Positions 9,303 through 19,040 of a DNA stretch of 64,000 bases are shown piece by piece (positions within the stretch are counted from its first letter, which is position 1; the number at the start of each line of letters is the position of its first letter). This stretch comes from Aegilops tauschii subsp. strangulata (lineage: Eukaryota > Streptophyta > Magnoliopsida > Poales > Poaceae), in assembly GCF_002575655.3 (NCBI RefSeq), contig NC_053040.3:151901148-151965147 (forward strand), given 5' to 3'. The position numbers and the translations under genes are program-made. The notes below the pieces were generated by a model. That model had not been told where the DNA came from. It worked only from the letters and a program-made list of their open reading frames with translations, and did not search any database.

Positions 9303-10175
9303 CTAAATGTGGAGGGACACAAGCTTAGCCCCGGCCAGCAGCTTGGGCGGAACTGTCAAGAAGGTCAGCTCCTGCACGTCGACGTCGCCGGGATCCTTGC
9401 TGCTTGTCACCTCCATTTCCACCTTGACGGCGTCGGTCGTGCCTTTGGGCTCCCCCGGCGGGCCGTTCGCCCACAGCTTGGCCACATAGTGCGGCAGTGG
9501 GGACGCCCCCGCTCTGATGCAGACGATCGACACGGCGATAGGCGCGCTGATGTCGAGCATGCCGCCGACCAAGAAAAACGTGCGGCGGTCCTCCTCCGCG
9601 AACAGCAAGAGCCGTGGCTCCAACAGTGGCACTTGCAGCTGGAGCACCTTGCCGTACTGGATCCTGTGCACGGGCATGGGATGCGCGGTGCTAATGTGGT
9701 GGTAGAGCGCCGGTGGCGGGCCTTCGTAGCCGTAGACGGGCACGGGGCATTTGCAGGGCGCGAGCGGACACACGCTCTGGTGATCGGCGAGCTTGTGGTA
9801 AGTGACGTAGAGCCCACAGCCTTCGTGCGGGCACTCCACCCTCACCGACGAAAGGACGGAGTCCACCGCCGTGTTCCGCACGTCGAAGCCACCGCCGCGC
9901 TCGCACTTCTGGCACTGCCGCTGGTTCCCGGTGCGCTCGACGCGGCAGTCCGCGCAGGCCAGGTGCCCTCCCTTGCACTGTAGAAATCAATCGAACAGCA
10001 CATCAATCAAGAAACCTGCACCTTGCTCAATCAGCCGAACGGACAAGGTGTATTCGAACCTCATACACTGGAGGCGTCAAGGGGCGGAGGCGGTGAGGTC
10101 CATCGAGACCTTAGAGAGCTCCATCGTCGGGTCCTGTTCGGTCTGCATGATCTCGCCCTCCTCGTGCACAACCAT
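9303..10175 (-). pseudogene. SINA: SINA-type E3 ubiquitin ligase, broken RING exon
   Basis: Exon 2 (9303-9977) encodes 224 residues: the second half of a RING finger (CKGGHLACADC..CQKC), the SIAH zinc-finger region (CPHEGC, HKLADHQSVC, CKCPV, HISTAH) and the TRAF-like C-terminal fold, ending at TAG. The intron is 9978-10059 (82 nt, GT-AG, phase 0). Exon 1 (from ATG 10175) reads MVVHEEGEIMQTEQDPTMEL, continues to MDLTASAP, then hits TGA. The expected end PLTPPVYE before the donor lies in another frame. The exon is 116 nt to the donor, which breaks phase, and the first RING Cys-x-x-Cys (usually CPLC) is absent. A small deletion with frameshift at the RING start is the simplest reading. In the family, the RING recruits the E2 and the C-terminal domain binds substrate. 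Without that Cys pair and frame, full-length ligase is unlikely. Exon 2 itself looks intact. Confidence 0.8.
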
Positions 10176-10209
10176 CTCTCGACTTGGGCCGGGGTATTAC
10201 AAAGCTTTA

Positions 10210-10335
10210 CCGTCACATATTTTATACTACTTCAAGGTGCATTAAATCAACACATGCAAGTATCAAAAGGAGAGTCACGGCATGCATGCATGCATTGTAA
10301 TTAATGCATCGGTAAACGCAAATTATTGAAATATA
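10210..10335. mobile_element. Fragment of the 8241-8560 MITE family
   Basis: Shares 'caaggtgcattaaatca', 'catgcaagtat', 'catgcatgcatgcattg' and 'aattaatgcat.g.taaac' with the MITE interior. Both terminal repeats are missing. It sits directly upstream of the SINA start region. Confidence 0.6.
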
Positions 10336-10339
10336 TCGA

Positions 10340-11330
10340 GTGCAGTGCTTTGATGTGTCGCGTCAACTCGTACATCAACGAGAAGTTTGATTATCCTCTC
10401 CCTCGCGGACTTAACTGCACCTGCCTTTGGCTGTATGACAGGTTGGCCACACACCTGTCGGGCCCACCTGTCCTACACTCAAAGGCAGGAGCGTCCCTCC
10501 CTCGCCCATGAGAGTGGTGGCTGGCAAGACTAGGAGAAGCTTTCGCTACACGCTCTCCCTACCGCACGCGGTGGACATGCAGCAGTTCAATTGGTGTCAG
10601 ATGGCCAGAAGCGTACTGTAGTACTCCTCCAGTGCAGTAGTACTCCATCATTGTTCGACTTCCCGAAGAGGCGAAGAGCCAAGCGCAGCCCGGACGCTCG
10701 TGTGCCAGTTTCATGTGTAGAGTAATCTAGGATAGCGTGTACCGTGCCTATAAGCTTAAAATCATTGGGGTCGGCTCCATGCTATGTGGCCATCTTGAAG
10801 TTTTAAAAAAAATTAAAATAGTCTTCTGGCCCTACCTGATACCCTGGTGATTGTAGTTTGCACGCTCATCTGGTCAAGACAGGAATATATATTTTAATTT
10901 GTTTTTTTTAAAAGGGGGGACTCCCCAGCCTCTGCATCAGAACGATGCATACGACCACATGTATTTTAATTTGTGGTGGGTAAATGTTAGAGGTTGCAGC
11001 AAATATATTGTACACTACGGGTCTTTCAGCCAAGTTTAGAGGCAAGCATGTGGGGCCAGTGCTATGATGTGTCGCGTCAACTCGTACAACGAGGAGAAGC
11101 TTGATTTTACTACACGCCTTCTCCCTCACCCATGCGCGCGGTTGCTCACAAACGAGGACAGGCTTTTGCTTAGTAGTACTTCTACAACAAGCTATCCGCC
11201 CCGCTCGCAGTGGACGGACATGCAGCAGTGGATTCGACACTGTAGAAGCAGTAGTGGTAACATCATTGTTCGTCTTCTCGAAGAGGCGAAGAGCCAAGCG
11301 CAAACCGAACATTGCAGTTGCGAACATTGG
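10340..11330. repeat. Diverged ~350 bp direct duplication
   Basis: Segments 10340-10715 and 11055-11330 share 'gatgtgtcgcgtcaactcgt', 'gagaag.ttgatt', 'gtggacatgcagcag'-like and 'gaagaggcgaagagccaagc' tracts in the same order. Between them lie unrelated sequence and a short retroposon (10902-10961). No coding frame is conserved between the copies. Confidence 0.65.
10902..10961 (-). mobile_element. 60 nt truncated LINE 3' tail
   Basis: Minus-strand sequence includes 'GATGCAGAGGCTGGGGAGTC' and ends in CCCCTTTTAAAAAAAA. It is flanked by an exact 12 bp duplication TATTTTAATTTG (10890-10901, 10962-10973). Its tail is related to that of the 8810-8858 insertion. Confidence 0.8.
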
Positions 11331-11411
11331 AGCACGCATATAGCCAGGCTCTTGCATGAGACAAAATTGCTATGTGAGCCCACTATTGTACTAGTACGTA
11401 CAACTACTTGC

Positions 11412-11530
11412 TAGTATAGCCCTGTAAACCAGAAAGGAGTATTTGCCCTTCTAGAGATTTCAACAAGTGACTAGACTACACCGAGACGGAGTACATATGG
11501 AGCAAAATGATTGAATCTGCACCGTAAATA
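11412..11530. mobile_element. Chimeric MITE relics
   Basis: 11412-11437 ('agccctgtaaaccagaaagg') is the right end of the 8241-8560 family. 11440-11530 ('tctagagatttcaacaagtg', 'gagcaaaatgattgaatctg') is half of a Thalos-like element. They are joined without intact termini, as after deletion between two insertions. Confidence 0.6.
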
Positions 11531-11896
11531 AATACGTACTAGTTCTATCGTTTTCCTCTCCGAGGTGCACAATATTGAGTATACTGACTAGTCTCTTTTT
11601 GACACGCATTTACGTTTTTTTACACAGTACAGACGCAAGCGCTCATATACACGCGCATACACTCACCCCTATGAACGCACACACGCACGGCACTATCATT
11701 TTGAAATTTACGAAGTCACCATAGGCACCTCGTCGTCGACGGGTCCATAGGTGCTTGAATGCCAAGGAGGGAGAGGGTAGCGGTTCCCGAGACGTTGAAC
11801 GGTCAATGATGCATCCTCAATTACATGCAAAGGGAATTAATTGGAGAAGCAGAATAGAGCCAGCACGATGTGAATACAACAAAGTTTGGACTCTCA
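11531..11896. other. Spacer upstream of the 12.0 kb gene
   Basis: Contains a dispersed-repeat-like tract at about 11620-11760 ('atacactcacccctatgaac', 'gaagtcaccataggc', 'ctcgtcgtcgacggg') that I associate with common Triticeae retroposons, without clear ends. No gene seen. Confidence 0.4.
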
Positions 11897-11905
11897 TATA
11901 ATAAA
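11897..11905 (+). promoter_or_regulatory. TATA-like box of the 12.0 kb gene
   Basis: TATAATAAA, about 100 nt upstream of the chosen ATG at 12000. An in-frame ATG at 11886 lies upstream of this box and is therefore unlikely to be in the transcript. Confidence 0.5.
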
Positions 11906-11999
11906 GGCGCCCCACCACTCCAATCCATCCACTCCCAAGTCTCTGCGCAACACTGCTCACTCCAATCCAAGACCAAGTGACCAGAAGCCACAAGCACCT

Positions 12000-12542
12000 A
12001 TGGAGGCGATGGACGTGAGCGGCAGTCGGCTATGCCAAATCATCCAAGGCGCCGGCCTGCGGCCCCGCACCGCACAGCGTTTCCAGATGGTGCTAGCGAC
12101 CGCAGGCATCGTAGCCCTCGCCGACGTCGGCTTCGCCTCTCGCATGGACGACATGATGGTCAACTCCATCCGCAAGTTCACCGCCGTCAAGAAGTGCGCG
12201 GACGACCTTGCCGTACTGCTCCAGCCCGCGCGCTCAGGCTCCTCATTGCCTGCCACCCTCATCGGCCTCCATGGTGACGAACTCTTTCAAGCCCTGGTGG
12301 CCCTGCAGGTGCCGGAGGTCGTGACGAAGAATGTGCACCTCGAGGCCGCGCTCGCCGCGCAGCGCCTCGCCATGCAAGAAACCGTCGACCTGCACATCCA
12401 CGTCTACGAGGAAATCGTCTACATAGGCCACTACAAGGCAAGCGAGGACAGAAAGACGTTGGTCTTCTTCCAGCGGCTGGAATCTTTGGACGCCATTGTT
12501 CAGAAGCACGTCGACCTGGCCACAAAAGCCGCTGCTACTTAG
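12000..12542 (+). CDS. Small helical protein, family not recognised
   Basis: Single-exon frame of 180 residues. I chose ATG 12000 because it follows the TATA-like box with a ~70 nt leader and has a good context (CACCTATGG). The protein starts MEAMDVSGSRLCQIIQ and has no signal peptide or transmembrane segment. Predicted structure is helical throughout, with segments around RTAQRFQMVLATAGIVALAD, DDMMVNSIRKFTAVKKCADD, GDELFQALVALQ and LEAALAAQRLAMQE. It ends VDLATKAAAT. Composition and layout remind me of grass-specific small proteins such as the DUF1110 group, but that is recollection, not alignment. Codon use is GC-rich at third positions, typical of an expressed grass gene. Function unknown. 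Confidence 0.7.
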   Translation: MEAMDVSGSRLCQIIQGAGLRPRTAQRFQMVLATAGIVALADVGFASRMDDMMVNSIRKFTAVKKCADDLAVLLQPARSGSSLPATLIGLHGDELFQALVALQVPEVVTKNVHLEAALAAQRLAMQETVDLHIHVYEEIVYIGHYKASEDRKTLVFFQRLESLDAIVQKHVDLATKAAAT

Positions 12543-12666
12543 GCGCCGTTCGGTGGGCCGGCGCCCTGAGTCGAGGAGGTGGACGTTGTCGATGGATGCA
12601 TCTCTTCTTGCCTCCTGTAACCAGCACTGCAACGCCTCGTGGCCTTAATGTTTTATTAGTATATTA

Positions 12667-12833
12667 CTCCCTCCGTTCCCAAATATAAGTCTTTCTAAAG
12701 ATTCCAGCAAGTGACTACTACATACGGAGCAAAATGAGTGAATCTGCACTCTAAACTATGTCTACATACATCTGTATGTTGTATTCCATTTGAAATAGTA
12801 TCTAAAAAGGCTTATATTTATGAACGGAGGGAG
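12667..12833. mobile_element. Stowaway MITE, Thalos-like
   Basis: 167 bp with termini CTCCCTCCGTTCCCAAATAT and ATATTTATGAACGGAGGGAG, TA at 12665-12666 and 12834-12835. It lies about 125 bp past the stop codon at 12542 and may be inside the 3' UTR. Confidence 0.92.
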
Positions 12834-12835
12834 TA

Positions 12836-13448
12836 TATGGCATTTTTATTCCAGTCGTAACGTTTTCACTGTGAGGTGGGGCCGCAGTTGAGCAAACCTA
12901 CCCCGCCCACCGGGCGTCGGCCGAGTTTAGAATTACTAGAAGAGAGAAACAAGGGAGGAGAGCTAGCTGTAGCACGGACGCTGTTGTCAGATGGGACTCG
13001 TGTTTATAGAATAGGAGTACTGAGCACTCGTGCCTCTTTTTTTTTAGGGAAAAATTAGTCGTATGTCTAGTACCACTAGTTGGGTGCGTGCGACCTATAG
13101 TTGTCATCACTTTAGGTCTCATTTTCGAACCGCGGCTATGCTTCATAGTACATATTATTTCACGCATTTATCCTCCTATATGTACTCCTAGGCTATTTCC
13201 ACGTGCTCCCATTCGCCGACATGTGGGACGTAGAGCATCTGGGTCGTAATGCATGCACAACTCGGAACATATGCCATGGTACTTTACATTTCAGACCTCA
13301 CGAATTACATGCAAACCCCCCGCAGAAGAATAAATAAATGAATGAATTACTACATGAAACCGGATTATTTTCGTGGAAACCGTAGCACGTTCATTAAATT
13401 TTGGACATAACACGTTTATAAAATATGCCCGGACCGAAACCAGTCTAA
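12836..13448. other. Intergenic spacer
   Basis: No gene, RNA or complete repeat seen. Short frames on both strands lack any recognisable domain. Confidence 0.5.
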
Positions 13449-13462
13449 GGGCCTCTTTGATT

Positions 13463-13477
13463 TTTCCCGCAAAAAAA
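13463..13477 (+). mobile_element. 15 nt A-tailed micro-insertion
   Basis: TTTCCCGCAAAAAAA sits between two exact copies of the 14 bp sequence GGGCCTCTTTGATT (13449-13462, 13478-13491). This has the layout of an extremely truncated retroposon with a target duplication. Confidence 0.5.
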
Positions 13478-13478
13478 G

Positions 13479-13616
13479 GGCCTCTTTGATTCGCAGGATA
13501 CTGAAAACACAGGAATGGGGAAAGTATGATGGCGATGAACCGAGACGAGGAGAACTCTAACTCAGTTAGAGGTTAGAGTTAGATTCTAACCCTGAACTAA
13601 CTCTAAACCAAAGAGG
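13479..13616. mobile_element. Tourist-like MITE relic
   Basis: Begins GGCCTCTTTGATTC and ends AACCAAAGAGG, with an internal hairpin (TTAGAGTTAG / CTAACTCTAA). Terminal repeats are short, the target duplication is not clear, and the left end coincides with the duplication of the 15 nt insertion. Confidence 0.4.
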
Positions 13617-13702
13617 TGTATGGATGGCAGGGTTAGATTGACAATAAATGCTCGATCTCAATCATTTGACTACTTTGGACCCTATTTCCTGCCGGATTTG
13701 GA

Positions 13703-14461
13703 GGGTGCTTGGATACGTTTTAGTTCCATGACTAAAAGTAGTGGGACTAAAACCGGATTTACTCCTTGGCGAGCGAGCGCTGCGACGCTCGATTCCCATG
13801 CGGGAATTGTTGGAACCGTGGGCCCCTCTTTCTTTCCTAATAAATCTCCCCCTAATCCAACCGTGGGGTCTTTCCTCAAATAAATCTCTCTCTCTTCCCC
13901 TGAGATCTCCATCTAATCTCTCTCTCTCCTCCCTCTAATCTCTCCTCCCTCTAATCTCTCCTCCCTTGATTTTAAGGGGGTGGGTGGCTGCATGCATCGT
14001 ACTTTTGTTTCCTGGGCCTTACTTGTGTTTACGGTTTGCATGCAAATTAAAAAAAGGAAATAAAGGAAAAGGAAACAACACATGGAACCGCTTCAATCTG
14101 GAATACAAAGGCTGGTCGGAAAGCGAGCGCTCCGACGCGCGAGCGCTAATTAGCAACGCCCGACTAAAACTTGCTAGCCTCACCCATGCTTGGATCCAAA
14201 TACTAAAGAGACTAAAATCAAGTTAATGAGCATTTATTATCCTCCAAACCCTCCAATCCAGAACTCGCCTGTGTTAAAGGAGAGGAGTTAAATGAGGAGA
14301 GAGAGGACTAATCCACATTTTAGTAGGGGTACCCCTGACTAAAAAATTTTAGTCTCAAGACTAGTTTTAGCCCCTCTTTAGTCAGGGGTGCTTGAAACTT
14401 TAGCCTCTTAAAGAGACTATTTTTAGTCAGACTAAAATAAGTCCCTTGGATCCAAGCACCC
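13703..14461. mobile_element. Non-autonomous TIR element, class unresolved
   Basis: Terminal inverted repeat GGGTGCTTGGAT (13703-13714) / ATCCAAGCACCC (14450-14461). Subterminal 'actaaaa' motifs occur at both ends (GACTAAAAGTAGTGGGACTA; CAGACTAAAATAAGTCCC). Partial extra copies of the terminus lie inside (near 14188 and 14387), suggesting nested or rearranged copies. It also contains a pyrimidine-rich CTCTCT/CTCCCTCTAAT tract at 13880-13970. No transposase and no clear target duplication. Confidence 0.6.
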
Positions 14462-14846
14462 TCTTGGTGTGGTCGGCTCTTCTGTGGCCTCCTCCCGCTC
14501 ACAATTGACATAAATGAACCATCTATACAAATCAAGCATGCAAAACATGATAATTTTTACTTTGTCCATAGAAATGAGATATCCCACTTAAACATACAAG
14601 TCGTCAGTCAAGCTTCACAAAATAAAAAAACACTTCATGAAACAAAGAATGAGCTAACTCATCACGGAAGTCATACAGGATAGGGAGGGAGCCCGGAGCC
14701 CCTCACGCACCGAGGGAGGAGCTCGCCATCGTTGCTCTGGAGGAAGGCTCTGTAGAGCCCAAGCCCCGGGAACCCCTCCGACGCCGGCCCTTGCGAGTTG
14801 AGGTCGACACCGGCATGGGTAGCAGGGCCGCTTGCCGCCGACTGGG
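14462..14846. other. Spacer with a GC-rich fragment
   Basis: AT-rich to about 14640. Then a GC-rich tract (14680-14846) resembling exon or UTR sequence in composition but without a convincing frame. It runs directly into the 61 bp minisatellite. Confidence 0.4.
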
Positions 14847-15238
14847 AACTTAATCTTTGGGCCTCTAGAAATAATGCAAGCCTGTAACTAAAATACCTAG
14901 AAAGGTGAACTTAATATTTGGGCCTCTAGAAATAATGCAAGCCTGAAACTGAAATACCTAGAAAGGTGAACTGAATCTTTGGGCCTCTAGAAATAATGCA
15001 AGCCTGAAAGTGAAATACATAGAAAGGTGAACTGAATCTTTGGGCCTCTAGAAATAATGCAAGCCTGAAACTGAAATACCTAGAAAGGTGAACTGAATCT
15101 TTGGGCCTCTAGAAATAATGCAAGCCTGAAATTGAAATACCTAGAAAGGTGAACTGAATCTTTGGGCCTCTAGAAATAATGCAAGCCTGAAATTGAAATA
15201 CCTAGAAAGGTGACCTGAATCTTTGGGCCTCTAGAAAG
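14847..15238. repeat. 61 bp minisatellite, ~6.4 copies
   Basis: Copies start at 14847, 14908, 14969, 15030, 15091, 15152 and 15213 (partial). Each contains 'tttgggcctctagaaataat' and 'aaatac.tagaaaggtga'. Copies differ by a few substitutions only. Spacing is exactly 61 bp. Confidence 0.95.
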
Positions 15239-15239
15239 A

Positions 15240-15640
15240 TTTATTACCTCCTCAAGCAGCATCAAACAATTCCATGCGTGCACCACAAATCTATACCAAG
15301 TTTGATCAGGATCTACTTTTCCAAATCAGAATTAGCGCTAGAGCAAGCAAGATCAATGATATGGCCGTGAGACAGAGAAGGAACGAACAAACTCACCCCT
15401 CTCCCGACCTCCCTGGTAGATGCGCCGCCGCCGCGCACGACAGAGGGAGAAAAATGACTGGTGAAGGGGGAGCGGGGCAACCTTTGAAGGCCGGAGGGAG
15501 AGGGCGGCCGGAGTAGGGCGGCGGAGGCCGGAAGGAGAGGGCGGCCGGAGGAGAGAGAGGGCGACTGGCCCTATGGGGAATAGAGAGGAGTCATGAGAGA
15601 GGGGGGAGCGATCTGGTGCGGGCAGGGAGATTTTTTTAGT
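15240..15640 (-). other. GC-rich 5'-exon-like segment
   Basis: On the minus strand a GC-rich tract (15600-15400) with repeated 'ggccgccctctcc' precedes a good donor context (GGGAGAGGG|GTGAGTTT near 15400) and an AT-rich intron-like stretch. It could be a captured 5' UTR within a larger transposon. No protein frame supported. Confidence 0.3.
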
Positions 15641-16307
15641 TCTCTTTTAGTGGGCTCGAGGATAACTAACCCAATTAGAACCTCTCCACCAGGCTAGTTT
15701 TTTTAGCTGGGTTAGAGCAAACTAGCTCAAACTAACCCCTCTTGTTTCGATAATTTGAGGCTATTTCAACCCAAACTAGCTCTAATTCAGGGATCCAAAC
15801 AAAGAGGAGTGTTACTGTACATGCTACCGTGTGGACCGTAGCACATTGTTTTTTATGGCCATATCACCACATTGTTTTCTACTGCTGGTTCACTGGGCTA
15901 CCATGGTTCGCACTGCTGGTTCACTGGGTTGCCGTGGTTTGCACTCCTCCGACCTGAGTAGTACTGTAGTATAGTACTAGTATATACCGCATCATTCTTT
16001 GCTCCTTCTTACTACTCCGACATGTGGGAGAGCCAGCATCCGGGTCGACGTGTCATGCACCAGATTAGAGCGCGGAACGGAAGGGGGACATCACCCCGGT
16101 CGGAGCGCCAGTAATTCATGACTATAGTGAGTGGTCATATCACAAGTCTTTCCAGCAATAACGCGCCGTCAAATCACACAGCCCCACTCGCTCACCCTCC
16201 TCGCCTCTGTGTCAAACCGCCTACCCGAAAGCTGCCGCGCGTACTGCCCGGGAAAAGCCCCGCCCTCAACTTTTAACTACGCGAAAATAGTTCGAGCTTG
16301 TTCGTTC
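15641..16307. other. Spacer with TIR-element relic and short duplication
   Basis: 15640-15815 has Tourist/Harbinger-like terminal sequence ending 'GGATCCAAACAAAGAGG'. A ~31 bp duplication 'cactgctggttcactgggct' occurs at about 15880-15945. No gene seen. Confidence 0.4.
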
Positions 16308-16317
16308 TATATAAATA
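16308..16317 (+). promoter_or_regulatory. Possible TATA box
   Basis: TATATAAATA, followed 250-560 bp downstream by a GC-rich exon-like tract (16560-16865) with possible donors 'CCCG|GTGACC' and 'CTCAG|GTATAA'. No supported coding frame follows, so any transcript may be non-coding. Confidence 0.3.
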
Positions 16318-17255
16318 CAGTACTTACTGTATGTTTATTCACCCGTGGGGTTGTTCAATGAATGGAGGGGCGGGGAGCACAAGTGAACAATACTGTAGTA
16401 CTACTAGTAGTAAGTAGGAGTCGTATAGTAGTCACCTTAAATAGAGAGTTTCTTTTCTTTAATGCCACGTTCACAAATTGAAACGCTTGTTGTGGAGAGA
16501 AAAAAGATAATCACTCCACTATATATGGACGCAGGGGCCTAAGCGCTTGCTTTACTAGGGTTGCTCTCTTCATTCTCTCATCCTCTCCAGATATAAACAA
16601 GACAGCGGTAGCGACATTTTCTCTCTGCTCACCGCTGGTCACAGATCCGGCCGGATCCCTTCGGCCGGTGTGTGTAGAGGAATAAAAGGTGCATCGTTCA
16701 CGCGGTCATCGCCGCCGAGGGAGGAAACCCACAGCTGCCGGAGGGGCCCGATCCTCTGCCCGTGTCGTTCTCTCCGACACAGCGCCGGCTCGGGAGGTCC
16801 TCCGACCCTTCTTCCTCCCTACCGTATGGTCCGCAGATCCGACCTGCCGCCGCCGACATCCCGGTGACCCTCAGGTATAAGTTCTTCGAAAGCGGCCTTG
16901 CTCTACTGCCCCAGCTCCCCACGTGTCTACATGTGCATCTTTTTCTACTCCCATCAGCTCTTCCAAAGCCACCTAAATTTTTAGTATTATTAGAGGTAAA
17001 GCTACTTCATGCATTCGAATCTAGGGCTTTGTTCAAACAACGAAGAAAGGGGGGAAACTTGTAGCATGAATCTAGGACTTGATTCAAAGAGGAAATAATA
17101 TGGTGAAAGTAGTAGAGACCGGATACCCAACCGGTCTCTTGGTTGAAAAGGAAAATAATGGGAAAACGCAGTACAAACTGGATAAGGAACAGATCTATTA
17201 TTGGTTGAAAAAAGGATAAAAAGTGGCGGCTGGTGGACAAGTCAACAGAGTATGT
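16318..17255 (+). other. Exon-like tract and intron-like sequence, no clear gene
   Basis: 16560-16865 is GC-rich with a palindrome 'atccggccggat' near 16645. Beyond 16875 the sequence is AT-rich up to the 39 bp minisatellite. Overlapping short frames on both strands are not convincing. A spliced non-coding transcript is possible but not shown. Confidence 0.35.
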
Positions 17256-17557
17256 CCAGGATTAGATTTGCTGCCATCACATAGTAAAAGGTCTCCAGGA
17301 TTAGATTTGCTGCCCTCACATAGTAAAAGGTCTCAGGATTAGATTTGCTGCCCTCACATAGTAAAAGGTCTCAGGATTAGATTTGCTGCCCTCACATAGT
17401 AAAAGGTCTCCAGGATTAGATTTGCTGCCCTCACATAGTAAAAGGTCTCCAGGATTAGATTTGCTGCCCTCACATAGTAAAAGGTCTCCAGGATTAGATT
17501 TGCTGCCCTCACATGGTACAAGGTCTCCAGGATTAGGTTTGCTGCCCTCACATAGCA
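17256..17557. repeat. 39 bp minisatellite, 8 copies
   Basis: Unit CCAGGATTAGATTTGCTGCC plus CTCACATAGTAAAAGGTCT. Eight copies; two have a one-base deletion (38 bp) and the last two carry substitutions. Because 39 is a multiple of three, repeated peptide frames appear on both strands; these are artefacts of the repeat. Confidence 0.95.
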
Positions 17558-18777
17558 TGAACAAACTCGGCATCACCACTTTATGCCTCCTTGTAGGTAC
17601 ATTGTGCTGATGCGTCCACTGTCGCATGTCCTTATACCAACCTTTTGCTATTGTTAATGTAAGGGCGCATGTAAAATGAAGCGATCACACTGTTACCTTA
17701 GGGACATGTCTAACCAGTGTTATTGTTAATCTAATGCCTCCAGTGATAAGATGCAATTAAACTGTGTTACAAATGGCACTCCTGCTGTTTTCCCCAGTAT
17801 GATAAGTAAGTTGCTCCTTTACGTTGCTGAGTGTCCTGGTGTCCCCACGGTCCCATGCCCTTAAACCAACTCTTTGGCTGCTGTTGATTTACTGTGTCTG
17901 GTAAACAAGCAATGCCACCATTAAAGTAATCCCATATTTGAGGAATCTCATTGTTGATCGTAATGCTTCTGGTAACATGAAGCATTGCTGACGTTTTAAA
18001 ATTTCTACTGTCCTTGCGTGATTGCCATGAACATAATTAAGATGCTTCTTTTCATTTTGTATATGTTTCGTATATTCTTATTGACCAGCAACTGTTTACT
18101 TTCTATCTTTTTGTGCAGATAGGGATATCCATTTCACCTTGTTGCTATTGTGACCTTTTGGTGAACTGCACAAAACACTTTTTTTGGAATGAGTGTCTTG
18201 TGCAGTTCAACTAAAATGTCATGTGGGCAACATCTCTCAATTTTGGTGGAACTGCACAAAATGGTGATTGGAGTTTCCAAAATCTCCGTCAAGTTCTGCT
18301 GGTAATCTCGTGCAACATTTTATTAGCCTTTGCAAGATGGAGCCGTCACTGTCACCACAATGGCACTTTATTTTAGTGGAACTGCACAAAAGGATAAGAA
18401 AATTATAGTTGCACCTTACATGAGCCGGACAACCAACCTTAATGTTGCTCAATTTTTGTGCAACTACTAAAGAAGAACCTGCCAGCTCACAAGAGCAAGT
18501 ACTTCTTGCTAGCTGAATGATACAATTTTTACTTCATTTCAGGTGAACTGCAGAAAAAGTGGCATGAATTGAATCATCGAGTGGAGCTGCAGGTTGACTT
18601 CCAATAGTGCCAGTATTATAGTAATCATGCTCTTTATTATCTGTGTTGTGCAAACAGGAATACTCAACTACAGATGTTGTGACGGTCAAGAGCATTTGCC
18701 AAGTTCTTCGATTGTATGACATGGCTAGCCAAGATGGATTTAATCCCGATATTCACTTTATCAAAAGGCTCTAATGG
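17558..18777. other. Intron-like AT-rich sequence with a recurring 16 nt motif
   Basis: No gene. The motif (G)TG(G)AACTGCACAAAA recurs near 18162, 18247, 18378 and, diverged, 18542. The first copy forms a hairpin with its inverse (18163-18208). Confidence 0.5.
18163..18208. other. Inverted repeat, 17 bp arms
   Basis: Arms GAACTGCACAAAACACT (18163-18179) and AGTGTCTTGTGCAGTTC (18192-18208) pair at 16 of 17 positions around a 12 nt T-rich loop. It is too short for a plant miRNA precursor on its own. It could be a MITE core or a chance product of the local repeated motif. Confidence 0.6.
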
Positions 18778-19040
18778 GTTGGTTCTGAATCTTGCAAGCT
18801 GGGAATCAGTGAGATGTGTAGGCATCTTTGTTGTACTTATTATTTGAATATTATTTGTTGGTTCTGAATCTTGCAAGGTGGGAATCAATGAGATGTGTAG
18901 GCATCTTTGTTGTACTTATTATTTGGATCTTATTTGTTGGTTCTGAATCTTGCAAGCTGGGAATCAATGAGATGTGTAGGCATCTTTGTTGTACTTATTA
19001 TTTGGATCTTATTCGTTGGTTCTGAATCTTGCAAGCTGGG
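18778..19040. repeat. 79 bp tandem repeat, 3.3 copies
   Basis: Copies start at 18778, 18857, 18936 and 19015 (partial). Each begins 'gttggttctgaatcttgcaa' and contains 'gatgtgtaggcatctttgtt'. Very few mismatches, so the expansion is recent. Confidence 0.95.

Noticed and set aside
9309..9983. 224-codon plus-strand frame opposite SINA exon 2
   Set aside because: Shadow of the SINA exon; His/Arg/Ala-rich with no recognisable domain.
11886..11999. Upstream in-frame ATG extending the 12.0 kb gene
   Set aside because: It lies before the TATA-like box, and the added residues are low-complexity leader-type sequence.
14847..15238. CRISPR-like array
   Set aside because: Units are contiguous 61 bp tandem repeats with no unique spacers, in a plant nuclear genome.
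17316..17627. Repeated-peptide frames on both strands (for example SNPGDLLLCEG repeats)
   Set aside because: They follow from a 39 bp minisatellite whose unit is a multiple of three. The repeat opens several frames at once, and there is no start context or conserved non-repeat part.
18163..18208. miRNA gene
   Set aside because: The hairpin is only 46 nt with a 17 bp stem, too short for a plant precursor, and its arms belong to a local repeated motif.
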